Shown one piece after another: positions 41,430 to 50,007 of a stretch of 64,000 nt of DNA. The stretch comes from G963668185 sp963668185 (GTDB lineage Bacteria > Chloroflexota > Dehalococcoidia > Lucifugimonadales > G963668185), in the NCBI GenBank assembly GCA_963668185.1, contig OY764162.1, forward strand, positions 1 through 64,000. The letters are read 5' to 3'. The notes under the pieces were generated by a model, which did no database searches, had not been told where the DNA came from, and worked only from the letters and a program-made list of their open reading frames with translations. The position numbers were made by a program, and so were the translations under genes. The first letter of the stretch is position 1. Each line of letters starts with the position of its first letter.

Positions 41430-42548
41430 ATGACTGAGAACGGGAGACACAAGATTGCCGTGCTGATCGGCACCCGCAAGGGCGCGTTCATCGCCACAAG
41501 CGACGAGAAACGCGAGAACTGGGACCTCTCGGACCTGATGCTCCCGGGAGACGACGTCTTCCACATGTCGTACGACGCCAACACGAAGACAGTGCTGGCC
41601 GCCGTCAATCGCACCATATACGGGCCTGAAGTGATGGTCAGCCGGGACCTCGGGGCAACCTGGCAGGCCACGAAGAACCCGCCTCGTTTCCCGGAAGACA
41701 CCGGCCTGACGGTTAATCGGGTGTGGCACGTACTGCCGGGCAGGCCAAGCGAGCCCGGCGCCATCTACCTGGGCGTTCAGCCTGCGGCGCTGCTCAGGAG
41801 CCACGACGGCGGCGAAACGTGGGAGGACGTTCGCGGACTCACGGAGCACTCGACGAGAGAGGCGTGGCATCCCGGCATGGCGGGCCTCATCCTTCACAGC
41901 ATCGTCCTCGATCACCAGCGCCCCGAGCGAATGTGGGTCGGCATCTCCGCGGCCGGCGCTTTCCGCACCGAGGACGCCGGCGAGACCTGGCAGCCCATCA
42001 ACACGAACGTCAGGGCGGACTTCCTGCCGGAAAGGCATCCTGAAGTCGGCCAGTGCCCCCACAAGCTGCTGGGCTTTCGGGACGTGCCGGACGTGCTCTA
42101 CCAGCAGAACCATTGCGGCGTGTACCGCTCGGACGATGGCGGAGACTTCTGGGAAGACATATCGGACGGCCTGCCGTCCAGGTGGGGCCTGCCGATGGCG
42201 GTGCACCCGCGCGACACGGCCACGGCCTACGTGCTCCCCGAAGACAAGGCAATCGGCGACGAACTCGGCGGCGGCTACAGGTTCGTGACGGACGGACAGT
42301 TCCGCGTCTATCGCACCCGCGACAAGGGCGGCAACTGGGAGGGCCTCACAAACGGCCTCCCCCAGCGAAAGGTGTACTTGCACGCCATGCGGGAAAACAT
42401 GGCTTCCGATGCCTGCGATCCGGCAGGCATCTACGTCGCGACCACGAGCGGCCACGTCTTCCGCAGCGCCGACGAAGGCGACAGCTGGGCCATCCTGACC
42501 GACAGCCTCCCGCCCGTCAACTCCGTGGCCGCCGTCCTCATAGGCTAG
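41430..42548 (+). CDS. BNR/Asp-box repeat protein (sialidase-like propeller)
   Basis: A 372-residue protein with six Asp-box motifs of the form S/T-x-D-x-G-x-x-W: SRDLGATW, SHDGGETW, TEDAGETW, SDDGGDFW, TRDKGGNW and SADEGDSW, spread evenly as in a beta-propeller. The N-terminus (HKIAVLIGTRKGAFIATSDEKRENW) begins the first blade. No signal peptide is seen, so it is probably cytoplasmic and not a secreted glycosidase. AGGAGG lies nine bases before the ATG at 41430. The 3' end overlaps the convergent mutL by four bases. Confidence 0.85.
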   Translation: MTENGRHKIAVLIGTRKGAFIATSDEKRENWDLSDLMLPGDDVFHMSYDANTKTVLAAVNRTIYGPEVMVSRDLGATWQATKNPPRFPEDTGLTVNRVWHVLPGRPSEPGAIYLGVQPAALLRSHDGGETWEDVRGLTEHSTREAWHPGMAGLILHSIVLDHQRPERMWVGISAAGAFRTEDAGETWQPINTNVRADFLPERHPEVGQCPHKLLGFRDVPDVLYQQNHCGVYRSDDGGDFWEDISDGLPSRWGLPMAVHPRDTATAYVLPEDKAIGDELGGGYRFVTDGQFRVYRTRDKGGNWEGLTNGLPQRKVYLHAMRENMASDACDPAGIYVATTSGHVFRSADEGDSWAILTDSLPPVNSVAAVLIG

Positions 42549-44320
42549 CGCCGCCCAAACTCCCGCTCCACGTGCGCCGTGCTCATGAAGATCATCGTCG
42601 GCCTCCCGTGCGGGCACGTGTGAGGCTGGACGCAGTTCTCCAACTGGCGGGTCAGTTCGGTAATCTCGTCGATCGTGAGCACGCGTCCCGCCCGTATAGC
42701 CTTGTGGCACGCAATCGAGTACGCCGCCCGCTCCTCCCATGACTCCCACTCCCGGCCTTCGCCGATCAGGTCGAGGATGTCCAGGAACGCGGCTGCCGGA
42801 TCGCCCTCGTTCAGCAGGCTGGGCACTCGCCTGAGAAGCGCCGTCTCCGGGCCAAACGCCTCGATCTCGAATCCAACGCTCTCCAGCGGCGCTCGATGCT
42901 CCGCCAGAAGCTCCTGCTGCCTGAGGCTCAGGTCCACGCTCGCCGGCTCCAGCAGCGCCTGGCTCGGCGAGCGTCTGCTTCGCGCCGCCTCGCGCACCTG
43001 CTCGAAGACCACGCGCTCGTGCGCGGCGTGCTGGTCGATCAGGTACACGCCGTCCGGCCCGTCGGCGACGATGTACGTTGCCTGCACCTGACCCAGCGGC
43101 CTGAGCACAGGCAACGCCCTCTTTGGAGTCAGGCTTGAGTCAGGAGCGACCTCGGCAGAGTCGTCCATGCTAATCGGGACCGGTCGCCTGAGCGCGTCCG
43201 GCCAGAACGGGGCCGTCACCGGGCGCGCAGCCCCTGCCGCCGGCGCGTGAGGCGCGGCAGTCCCGGACGGGGAGGGGACAGGGGACAGCGCCGTCAGGGT
43301 TCGCCTGACGGATCCCTGCACCGCCCTGAACGCCTCGCCCGACTTCGTGAACCTGACCTCCGTCTTCGCTGGATGGATGTTCACGTCAAGCTCGTGGTAC
43401 GGCACTGCGAGGTTGACCACGGCCAGCGGGTACCGCCGCTCCCCCATGAAGCCGTGATACGCCTGCTCGACGGCCTGCATCACCATGCGGCTCTGCACCC
43501 AGCGGCGGTTCACGAACACGCTCACGTACGTGCGGCTCGCCCTGTCCAGCGACGGGGGGCCGATCAGGCCCCACACGAACGGCCCGCCACCGTCACCCGC
43601 ATCCGACGACAGCTCCAGCAGCGCGTCCGCGACCTCCAGCGAGTACACGGCCGCCACGACCTCCCGCAGGTTCCCCGATCCGGACGTCTCGAACCTTCTG
43701 GACCCCGTGGACGCCAGCCGGAAACGGACCTCCGGGTATGCCATCGCGTACCGGGTCAGCAGAGCGTGGATTCGCGACGCCTCGGTGGCCTCCGTCCTGA
43801 GAAACTTCCTTCTTGCGGGAAAGTTGCGGAACAGGTGCCGCACGCTCACCGTCGTGCCGCGCGGCGCTCCCTCCGGCACAAGGCGCGCCGTCTCGCCCTC
43901 CACCACCTCCAGGCGCGTCCCCGCGTCGTCCGCGCCCGTCTGCGTGACGATCGTGAACTCGGACACGGCGGCGATGCTCGGCAGCGCCTCCCCGCGGAAC
44001 CCCAGCGTGGATATGGAGTCCAGGTCGTTTGAGGAGGTCACCTTGCTGGTGGCGAACCGCTGCACCGCCAGCTCGACCTCGTCGGGCGGGATGCCCGTCC
44101 CATTGTCGGACACGCGGATCGATTCCATTCCGCCGCGGGCGACTTCGACCGTGATCTCCAGCGCACCCGCGTCCAGCGAGTTCTCGACCAACTCCTTGAC
44201 CACCGACGCGGGCCGCTCCACGACCTCGCCGGCGGCGATCTTGGACGCCAGCTCGGCTGGCAGGACCTTGATCTGCCGGCCGGAACTGCTCGGCTCCACA
44301 GGCGCGGCGCTGTCTATCAT
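42545..44320 (-). CDS. mutL: DNA mismatch repair protein MutL
   Basis: A 591-residue GHKL ATPase with IAAGEVVERPASVVKELVENSLDAGA, VSDNGTGIPPDEVELAVQRFATSKV and TLGFRGEALPSIAAVSEF. The C-terminal domain has DQHAAHERVVFEQ, matching the endonuclease motif DQHA-x2-E-x4-E, plus ACHKAIRAG and CPHGRPTMI. It should therefore be a nicking MutL, as in bacteria without MutH. mutS is not in the window. Confidence 0.97.
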   Translation of the reverse strand: MIDSAAPVEPSSSGRQIKVLPAELASKIAAGEVVERPASVVKELVENSLDAGALEITVEVARGGMESIRVSDNGTGIPPDEVELAVQRFATSKVTSSNDLDSISTLGFRGEALPSIAAVSEFTIVTQTGADDAGTRLEVVEGETARLVPEGAPRGTTVSVRHLFRNFPARRKFLRTEATEASRIHALLTRYAMAYPEVRFRLASTGSRRFETSGSGNLREVVAAVYSLEVADALLELSSDAGDGGGPFVWGLIGPPSLDRASRTYVSVFVNRRWVQSRMVMQAVEQAYHGFMGERRYPLAVVNLAVPYHELDVNIHPAKTEVRFTKSGEAFRAVQGSVRRTLTALSPVPSPSGTAAPHAPAAGAARPVTAPFWPDALRRPVPISMDDSAEVAPDSSLTPKRALPVLRPLGQVQATYIVADGPDGVYLIDQHAAHERVVFEQVREAARSRRSPSQALLEPASVDLSLRQQELLAEHRAPLESVGFEIEAFGPETALLRRVPSLLNEGDPAAAFLDILDLIGEGREWESWEERAAYSIACHKAIRAGRVLTIDEITELTRQLENCVQPHTCPHGRPTMIFMSTAHVEREFGRR

Positions 44321-44395
44321 GCGAGCGTCACCCGGCCCGTTGGCGTGGTTGCGGCGCGGGCCGCCTCGGCTGCGGCTGGCTGCCGCGAAAGGCCG

Positions 44396-44830
44396 TCAGG
44401 CCGGCGTGCCACCGTTGGGCTGCCGGAACATGGAGTCGGAAGACGCGCCGGTCCGCGCGTACTCGTCGATGACCTGGTACACGCGCTCCATCTCGCCGTC
44501 CGTTGCCGAAGGAAAGTAGTAGGGCCGGATCACGGTGCCCCCGAACACGCCCACGATCTCCGGGTAGTCGTCGATGACGAAGTCCGGCCGGACCGTGACG
44601 TTGAACCGCGTCAGGCCCGCCTCAAAGTCGTTGATGGGCTTCTCGAACACGCCGCTGACGTAGCCTTCGAGCTGGTGCCGGCGCACGTCCGAGGTGCGGT
44701 CTCCCACGCCGGACCAGATGAACAGCGTATGGCCGTCCTTAACGAGCCGGTTGAACACCTCGCTCGTACCGGGTCGCAGGCTGCCGTCCACGCCTTGGAT
44801 CGTGTAATCGACGTCGAAGAATATGTTCAC
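44396..44830 (-). CDS. HAD-like phosphatase domain protein
   Basis: A 144-residue protein starting MNIFFDVDYTIQGVDGSLRPG, with the DxD nucleophile motif of the HAD superfamily, a Ser in IWSGVGDRTSDVRR (motif II), and VIDDYPEIVG (motif IV acidic pair). Substrate unknown. The GTG start overlaps the stop of the NYN gene by four bases (GTGA), so the two are translationally coupled. Confidence 0.75.
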   Translation of the reverse strand: MNIFFDVDYTIQGVDGSLRPGTSEVFNRLVKDGHTLFIWSGVGDRTSDVRRHQLEGYVSGVFEKPINDFEAGLTRFNVTVRPDFVIDDYPEIVGVFGGTVIRPYYFPSATDGEMERVYQVIDEYARTGASSDSMFRQPNGGTPA

Positions 44831-45861
44831 GACGATCCCTGGCGAACGGCCCCGTCCTTTGCGTCCTTAGTCATCTCGTACCGCCTGGGTCTGCGATTGG
44901 GATTGGGCTCGGTCACGCCCCGCTCCTTGAGAATCGGAAGGATCGAGTTCGCGAACTTCGTCCCGAAGCCGGAAGGACTGGACCTCGCCAGGCTGTGGTC
45001 GGGCCATATCCTCTTGACGATCTTCTGGCAGTCCCCGCTTCCAAAGAACCCTACGGGCACCTCCCTGAGAATCGTCTCAGCCATCTGGTTCATGATGCGC
45101 CCGTTGCGCCTGTCATCTTCCGCCTTGCTCCTGGTCTGTTGCTTGGAGGCCGCCGGAGGGGTCGTCTGCCGCGAAGTCCGGGAGGCCGTCTGCGTTGCGC
45201 GGGCGGGCTTGGAAGCTGTCTGCGCCGCGCGCGGAGTTCTGGAGGCGGCCTGGGGTGTGCGTGTGCCGGTCCTGGCAGGCGCCGGGGAAGAACGGATCAT
45301 GGGAGGGGGAGGCGGAGCGGCCCGCCTGCCCGTCGGGAACTTTATCGTATAGACGTGATCGTTCGGGAAGTAGTCCCTGATCGTCCCCGATCTCGTGTCC
45401 CTGCGGTCTGTGAGCACCCACGTAAACGGAGCGTTGCGGCCGTCGCCGCCGGACTCCTCGTGGATCTCCTTGACCTTCGCGTACAGGCCTATGAAGTCGC
45501 TGTCGTCGCTGAACACCACAACCCAGTTGGCGCGCCTCAGCATCATGTCGGACAGCGCGTCCATCGCAATCGACATGTCTGCGGCGTTCTTCGACGGATG
45601 GAAGCTGTAGTGCTGGACGCCCTTGACCACCACGGCCATTTCCGGAAACTGGCTCTTGGCCCACATCTCCCACAGGTCCAGGTTCTCGGCCCTGACGTAC
45701 AGGCACAGCCTGCCCGCGGTGGGAATGGAAGACGGCCAGTTCCGGATCAGGTCTTCGATGACGGCCTGGGCGCCCTCGCGCAGATTGTCCACATCGACGT
45801 ATAGCGCGGACCTGTCACCCGGCTTGGAGGGGGAGTCCTGTCTTATGAGGCGTTGAAACAA
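44827..45861 (-). CDS. NYN (PIN-like) nuclease domain protein with C-terminal basic region
   Basis: A 344-residue protein. Residues about 18-175 match the NYN/DUF88 (LabA-like) PIN fold, with acidic residues in ALYVDVDNLREG, KNAADMSIAMDALSDM and VVVFSDDSDFIGL forming the metal site. A low-complexity Thr/Ala/Arg/Pro linker (about 185-250) leads to a C-terminal part (ETILREVPVGFFGSGDCQKIVKRIWPDHS...LPILKERGV) that looks like a winged helix. RNA cleavage is inferred from the family. The start is TTG at 45861. Confidence 0.8.
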   Translation of the reverse strand: MFQRLIRQDSPSKPGDRSALYVDVDNLREGAQAVIEDLIRNWPSSIPTAGRLCLYVRAENLDLWEMWAKSQFPEMAVVVKGVQHYSFHPSKNAADMSIAMDALSDMMLRRANWVVVFSDDSDFIGLYAKVKEIHEESGGDGRNAPFTWVLTDRRDTRSGTIRDYFPNDHVYTIKFPTGRRAAPPPPPMIRSSPAPARTGTRTPQAASRTPRAAQTASKPARATQTASRTSRQTTPPAASKQQTRSKAEDDRRNGRIMNQMAETILREVPVGFFGSGDCQKIVKRIWPDHSLARSSPSGFGTKFANSILPILKERGVTEPNPNRRPRRYEMTKDAKDGAVRQGSS

Positions 45862-45961
45862 GCGCCCTCAACTTCTCGCTTCTGTTTGAGTTTCATGGTG
45901 GATTCTATCAGGACTCGCGCCTGCGGTCATCTCAGTAACGAAGCCAGCCAAAAGCAATGTT

Positions 45962-45991
45962 TGTGATTCATATCACATGTTAAGCTAAAAT
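45962..45991 (+). promoter_or_regulatory. CRP/FNR-type dyad and -10 element before threonine dehydratase
   Basis: TGTGA-TTCATA-TCACA (45962-45977) is a perfect CRP-type half-site pair with six-base spacing. TAAAAT (45986-45991) fits a -10. The dyad covers the -35 region. Confidence 0.5.
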
Positions 45992-46070
45992 GCGTGCGGG
46001 CGCGATTGGCGTCCGCCGATTGCTTGGGGATCCTCGCACGAGTCCCGAAATCTTGAAAGGAGAAGTTCAG

Positions 46071-47039
46071 TTGCATTTGACAAGACCGAATTTGCAAGAC
46101 GTTCTTAACGCCAGAAAACGGATTTCTCCGTTCATTATCAGGACTCCGCTGCATCGGTACCATTCGCTCGAACGGCTCCTCGGCGCGGCTGAGGTCTATG
46201 TCAAACACGAGAACTACCAGATACTCGGCGCGTTCAAGGTGAGGGGCGGCCTGAACCTGGTCTCCCAGATGACGCCGGAGGAGCGCGCTATGGGAGTCAT
46301 CTCGGCATCCACGGGAAACCACGGCCAGTCGATCGCCTTCGCCGCCCGACAGTTCGGGGCCGCCGCGACGATCGTCGTGCCGGAGGGCGCAAATCCCGGC
46401 AAGGTTCAGTCCATGCAGGACCTCGGCGCCTCCGTGGTCTTTCACGGCAACAGCTTTGACGACGCCAGGGAGCACGTGGAGCAGCTATCCCGTGAAGAGG
46501 GGATGCGGTACATCCACTCCGCCAACGAGCCCGCCTTGATCGAGGGGGTAGGGACGTACGGCCTTGAGATCATGGAAGACCTGCCGGACGTGGACGTGAT
46601 CTTCGTCGGCATCGGGGGAGGCAGCGGGGCCTGCGGCACCTGCATCGCGGCCAAGGGCGTGAACCCCGGCGTGCGGGTCGTCGGCGTCCAGGCGGAGGCC
46701 GCGCAGGCCGCGTACCTGTCTTGGAAGTCCGGTCGCATGGAGAGCTACCCGATGAGCACCCGCGCCGAGGGGCTGGCAACCTCCCTTGGATTCGAGTTCA
46801 CGGTCGGCATAATGCGCGACATGCTGGACGACTTCGTCCTGGTGTCAGAGGCGGAGCTGGACGAGGCCGTGATCCTTCACCTGGAAGAGACTCGAGACCT
46901 TGCCGAGCACGCCGGCGCGTCCGCGCTGGCCGGCGCGCTCAAGCGCAAAGACGAACTAGAAGGGCTCAAGGTCGCCATCGTTCTCAGCGGAGGCAACATC
47001 TCCATGAAGCACCTCAGGGGCGCGCTGGCAGCCTGCTAG
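46071..47039 (+). CDS. pyridoxal-phosphate threonine/serine dehydratase
   Basis: A 322-residue fold type II PLP enzyme. YVKHENYQILGAFKVRGG holds the PLP Lys, ISASTGNHGQSIAFAA the substrate loop, FVGIGGGSGACG the phosphate-binding glycines and VLSGGNIS the C-terminal motif. It has no ACT regulatory domain, so it is the short catabolic or racemase-like type. The start is TTG at 46071, eight bases after AAAGGAG (46056-46062); an ATG at 45990 would give 27 extra residues without homology. The 3' end overlaps the convergent pyrD by 26 bases. Confidence 0.9.
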   Translation: MHLTRPNLQDVLNARKRISPFIIRTPLHRYHSLERLLGAAEVYVKHENYQILGAFKVRGGLNLVSQMTPEERAMGVISASTGNHGQSIAFAARQFGAAATIVVPEGANPGKVQSMQDLGASVVFHGNSFDDAREHVEQLSREEGMRYIHSANEPALIEGVGTYGLEIMEDLPDVDVIFVGIGGGSGACGTCIAAKGVNPGVRVVGVQAEAAQAAYLSWKSGRMESYPMSTRAEGLATSLGFEFTVGIMRDMLDDFVLVSEAELDEAVILHLEETRDLAEHAGASALAGALKRKDELEGLKVAIVLSGGNISMKHLRGALAAC

Positions 47040-48105
47040 CGCCTTCGCGCAGCATTCGCTCAGCCAGTTCCCTGCCGATCGCCCGCGCGGCTCCCGGCCC
47101 ACGGTAGATCATCGCCGTCAGTATCTGGACGGTGTCCGCGCCGGCGGTCAGCAGGTCCCATACGTCGTCGCCGGTCCACGCCCCGCCGCAAGCGTTGATC
47201 GCGAGCCGGCCGCCCGCGTGCTCCCTGGTGTCGCGCACCATCCGCAGGGTGTCTTGGAACAGCGGCCTGCCGCTCAGCCCGCCCGCGCCCATCGCGAGAC
47301 CCGCGTCCGGCACAGGCCGCGTGTTCGCGACGGTTACTCCGTCCACGCCGGCCTCGATGCACGCGTCGATGAGCGCGTGGAAGCTCTCCCTCGCCTCCTC
47401 CCCGGCGGCTCTGTCGAGCAGCGGCGACTCCGGGACTCCCGGCGCAGGCGACGCGGCGTAAGGCGGCAGCTTCACGAAAAGCGGCTTTCGCCTTATCTCG
47501 TTGATCTCGTCCAGCAGTAGGTCCAGCGCGGGGCGTTCCTGGAAGACTCGCAGCCCCCGCGTGTTGGGAGAGCTTATGTTCACCTCGATCCCAGCCGCGT
47601 ACGGCTCCAGCCGCCCGTGGCAGGTCACAACGTCCTCGATCTCGGTCCCCGACACGCTGGCCATCACCGGCGCGTCCAGCCCGGACTCCGCCGCGGCCCT
47701 GAGCTTCGCCTCGGCGTGTTCGAGGCCCCTGCCGGGAAAGCCCAGCGCGTTCACAAGCGACTCCTGTGAAACGATCCGGCGCATGCGCGGCTTCGGATTG
47801 CCCGGCCGCGCGTCTAGCGTTACCGTCCCGCCGACCACGTACCCGAAGCCCAGCGTGGACAGCGCATTCAGGTACTCGCAGTTCTTGTCATACCCGGCGG
47901 CCAGCCCCACGGGGCTCCGCAGGCGTATCGGGCCGAGGCTCGCGGCTATCCGTTCTTCCACCGGCGGCGCGATAGCCGACGCGACCTTCCAGAGAACGCC
48001 GAGGCTCAGCGCGGAATCGGCCGTCTTCTGCGCGGTCTCAGGCGGCAGCCTGAACAAGAAGGGCCGGAGCAGACGGGCGTACGCGTCCGTGTTCAGCAGG
48101 AACAC
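47014..48105 (-). CDS. pyrD: dihydroorotate dehydrogenase (quinone), class 2
   Basis: Oxidises dihydroorotate to orotate in pyrimidine synthesis with electrons to the quinone pool. The 363 residues have an N-terminal amphipathic segment (NTDAYARLLRPFLFRLPPETAQKTADSAL) for membrane contact, SPVGLAAGYDKNCEYLNAL, NALGFPGRG, IEVNISSPNTRGLR with the class 2 catalytic Ser, VTVANTRP and INACGGAWTGDD. No other pyr gene is near. Confidence 0.93.
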   Translation of the reverse strand: MFLLNTDAYARLLRPFLFRLPPETAQKTADSALSLGVLWKVASAIAPPVEERIAASLGPIRLRSPVGLAAGYDKNCEYLNALSTLGFGYVVGGTVTLDARPGNPKPRMRRIVSQESLVNALGFPGRGLEHAEAKLRAAAESGLDAPVMASVSGTEIEDVVTCHGRLEPYAAGIEVNISSPNTRGLRVFQERPALDLLLDEINEIRRKPLFVKLPPYAASPAPGVPESPLLDRAAGEEARESFHALIDACIEAGVDGVTVANTRPVPDAGLAMGAGGLSGRPLFQDTLRMVRDTREHAGGRLAINACGGAWTGDDVWDLLTAGADTVQILTAMIYRGPGAARAIGRELAERMLREGASRLPARP

Positions 48106-48154
48106 GTTGAAGTTCCCGTCAGCGCGGCGGCCCCAGCGCGGCGTCCGCGCGCGA

Positions 48155-48160
48155 TATAAT
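48155..48160 (+). promoter_or_regulatory. -10 hexamer TATAAT
   Basis: Lies 60 bases before the ATG at 48221, giving a leader of about 54 bases. No clear -35 is seen. It also stands between divergent pyrD and the plus-strand gene. Confidence 0.45.
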
Positions 48161-48220
48161 GGTCACAACAGGCGGCCTCCATCTTCACTGGCATGATAGA
48201 CGATTACACAGGACACCGAG

Positions 48221-49009
48221 ATGGCTAGCACATTCGAGAAGGGCAGCGACTCGCAGCCAAAGGGCCACGCGCTGCTGTACTTCACGTCCTCGTCTGATGC
48301 CAGTGAAGTATGGGCAACTTACGTGGTAGTCCTGCCGGTTACGGTGGACGTCGCCAAGTACATGCCCCCGTTCCTGATGAACCAGGTAGCGGACATCGGC
48401 CCCAAGGACCTCTCGAACTTCGCCTTTCCCCCTGCCCCCGAGAAGATGTCTGGCAAGCAGGAGATCGAGTGGCTGGCGGAGGCCCGGGGCGATGACCTGC
48501 TGTACGGAGGCGTGATCGACCCGTCGGACGTCGGCTCGGCTATGATGGCCGTAACCACCGCCGTACGGAGCTACGCCGACCTCTATACGAAGCACGTCGA
48601 GGGATCGCAGCCGCAGCTCATCGAGGCGGCCGGCGCGGAGTCCGAAGGCCTGGGCGTGACCGACGTCATGTACGGTCTGATGAGCGACACCGACAAGCTC
48701 AACGAGCTTACAAAGCTGGTGGGGCGGCTCAGGTTCGCCGTGGACGTGTCGGACGACAACGTCCTCCAGGAGGCCGAGCAGGACATCGGCATCATGGCGC
48801 GGCACCTCCCCGACAACCACCGCATCGAAGACCTCGTCGTGGCCGCCAAGAAATCCGACTCCACCGGCCCCGTGCTGGCGGACCTCTATCTCAAGAGGTG
48901 CTTCCTTCTGATCCAGCAAGAATACGCAAGCCTGGGCCAATTGGAAGACCAAATCCAGTCCATAGAGTCCGGCCAGGATCCACCGCCGCCCCCAATCCGT
49001 TCGCCCTGA
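48221..49009 (+). CDS. hypothetical protein of 262 residues
   Basis: Starts MASTFEKGSDSQPKGHALLYFTSSSDASEVWATYVVVLPVTVDVAKYMPPFLMNQV. No domain was recognised; there is no signal peptide or membrane helix. A long acidic helical part (about 130-250: DTDKLNELTKLVGRLRFAVDVSDDNVLQEAEQDIGIMARHLPDN) ends in PPPPPIRSP. The last residues IRSP and the stop are encoded by the start of a dispersed repeat (48996-49023). A good -10 and conserved codon use support a real gene. Confidence 0.72.
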   Translation: MASTFEKGSDSQPKGHALLYFTSSSDASEVWATYVVVLPVTVDVAKYMPPFLMNQVADIGPKDLSNFAFPPAPEKMSGKQEIEWLAEARGDDLLYGGVIDPSDVGSAMMAVTTAVRSYADLYTKHVEGSQPQLIEAAGAESEGLGVTDVMYGLMSDTDKLNELTKLVGRLRFAVDVSDDNVLQEAEQDIGIMARHLPDNHRIEDLVVAAKKSDSTGPVLADLYLKRCFLLIQQEYASLGQLEDQIQSIESGQDPPPPPIRSP

Positions 49010-49023
49010 GCCCCGTCGAAGGG
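48996..49023. repeat. dispersed repeat, variant with GAGCCCCGTCGAAGGG
   Basis: TCCGTTCGCCCTGAG followed by CCCCGTCGAAGGG; related to 24418, 25397 and 59503. It overlaps the 3' end of the preceding gene. Confidence 0.72.
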
Positions 49024-49071
49024 CCTTACGCAAATCACCGTCCGCCCCAGGTCCGCCCGAACGCCTTACCC

Positions 49072-50007
49072 CTACAGCCGCCGCAGCATCGCCTCCACCG
49101 CCGCCCGGTCCGGCATCCCGTCCTGCGCCCCCGCCTTCGTAACCGCCGCCGCGCCCGCCATCACCCCGCAGCGCACCGCGTCCAGCAGCGGGCGGCCCTC
49201 CGCGAGCGTCACTGCCAGCGCGCCGTTGAAGGCGTCCCCCGCGCCCACGGTATCGACCGGCTCGACGCCCGGCGCGACCACGTACCCGCTCTCGCCCAGC
49301 GTCGCATAAACTGCGCCAAGCTCGCCCAGCGTGACGACCGCCGCGCCGGCGCCGCGCTCGATCAGCCGGTGCGCTGCCCGCTCAGCCGACGACGCATCCG
49401 AGACGTCTACCCCTGTGAGCGCCGTCGCCTCATTCCGATTGGGCGTAATGACATCGATTAGGCTGTACGCCTCGTCGGGAATCTCCTCGAACGGCGCAGG
49501 ATTCCATATCACGTTGACCCCGGCCTCGGATGCGCGCCGCGCCGCTTCGACGCTGACGCCCATCGGAATCTCGTGCTGCAACAAGATCGCCTGCGCCCCG
49601 TCCAGCGACCGTGCCGCGGCCTCCACCTCCTCGGTCCCGCACTCCATGTTCGCGCCCGACACCACGACTATCCGGTTCTCCTTCTCCGCGTCGAGCAGGA
49701 TGACCGCCACCCCGGAGGCGTGATCCGCGTCAACCGCCACGCCCGCTACGTCCACGCCGTGCGCCGTCAGCCCGGCGCGCAGCGACTCGCCGAACGCGTC
49801 GCCTCCAACGCGCCCGACCATCCGCACCTTAGCCCCGAGCCGCGCAGCCGCGACCGCCTGGTTCGCGCCCTTGCCCCCGGCCGCCGTCCGAAGCTCGCCC
49901 CCTTTGACCGTCTCGCCCGGCTCCGGTACGCGCGCCGTGTGCACCACCAGGTCCATGTTGATGCTGCCCAGCACAACGACCGTCGGCCTGCCCGCCCCGC
50001 TACCCAA
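49072..50007 (-). CDS. rbsK: ribokinase (PfkB family)
   Basis: Phosphorylates ribose or a related sugar. The 311 residues have VLGSINMDLVVHTARVPEPGETVKGGE, GGKGANQAVAAARLG (sugar binding), NPAPFEEIPDEAY, ITPNRNEATALTGVDV and DTVGAGDAFNGALAV with the catalytic Asp. The start is TTG at 50007, nine bases after GGAGG, overlapping the preceding Cof gene by eight bases. The sugar specificity is inferred from closeness to RbsK. Confidence 0.88.
   Translation of the reverse strand: MGSGAGRPTVVVLGSINMDLVVHTARVPEPGETVKGGELRTAAGGKGANQAVAAARLGAKVRMVGRVGGDAFGESLRAGLTAHGVDVAGVAVDADHASGVAVILLDAEKENRIVVVSGANMECGTEEVEAAARSLDGAQAILLQHEIPMGVSVEAARRASEAGVNVIWNPAPFEEIPDEAYSLIDVITPNRNEATALTGVDVSDASSAERAAHRLIERGAGAAVVTLGELGAVYATLGESGYVVAPGVEPVDTVGAGDAFNGALAVTLAEGRPLLDAVRCGVMAGAAAVTKAGAQDGMPDRAAVEAMLRRL

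Noticed and set aside
41352..42749. Long antisense frame opposite the BNR-repeat gene
   Set aside because: The sense strand has six regular Asp-box motifs; the antisense product has no recognisable domain.
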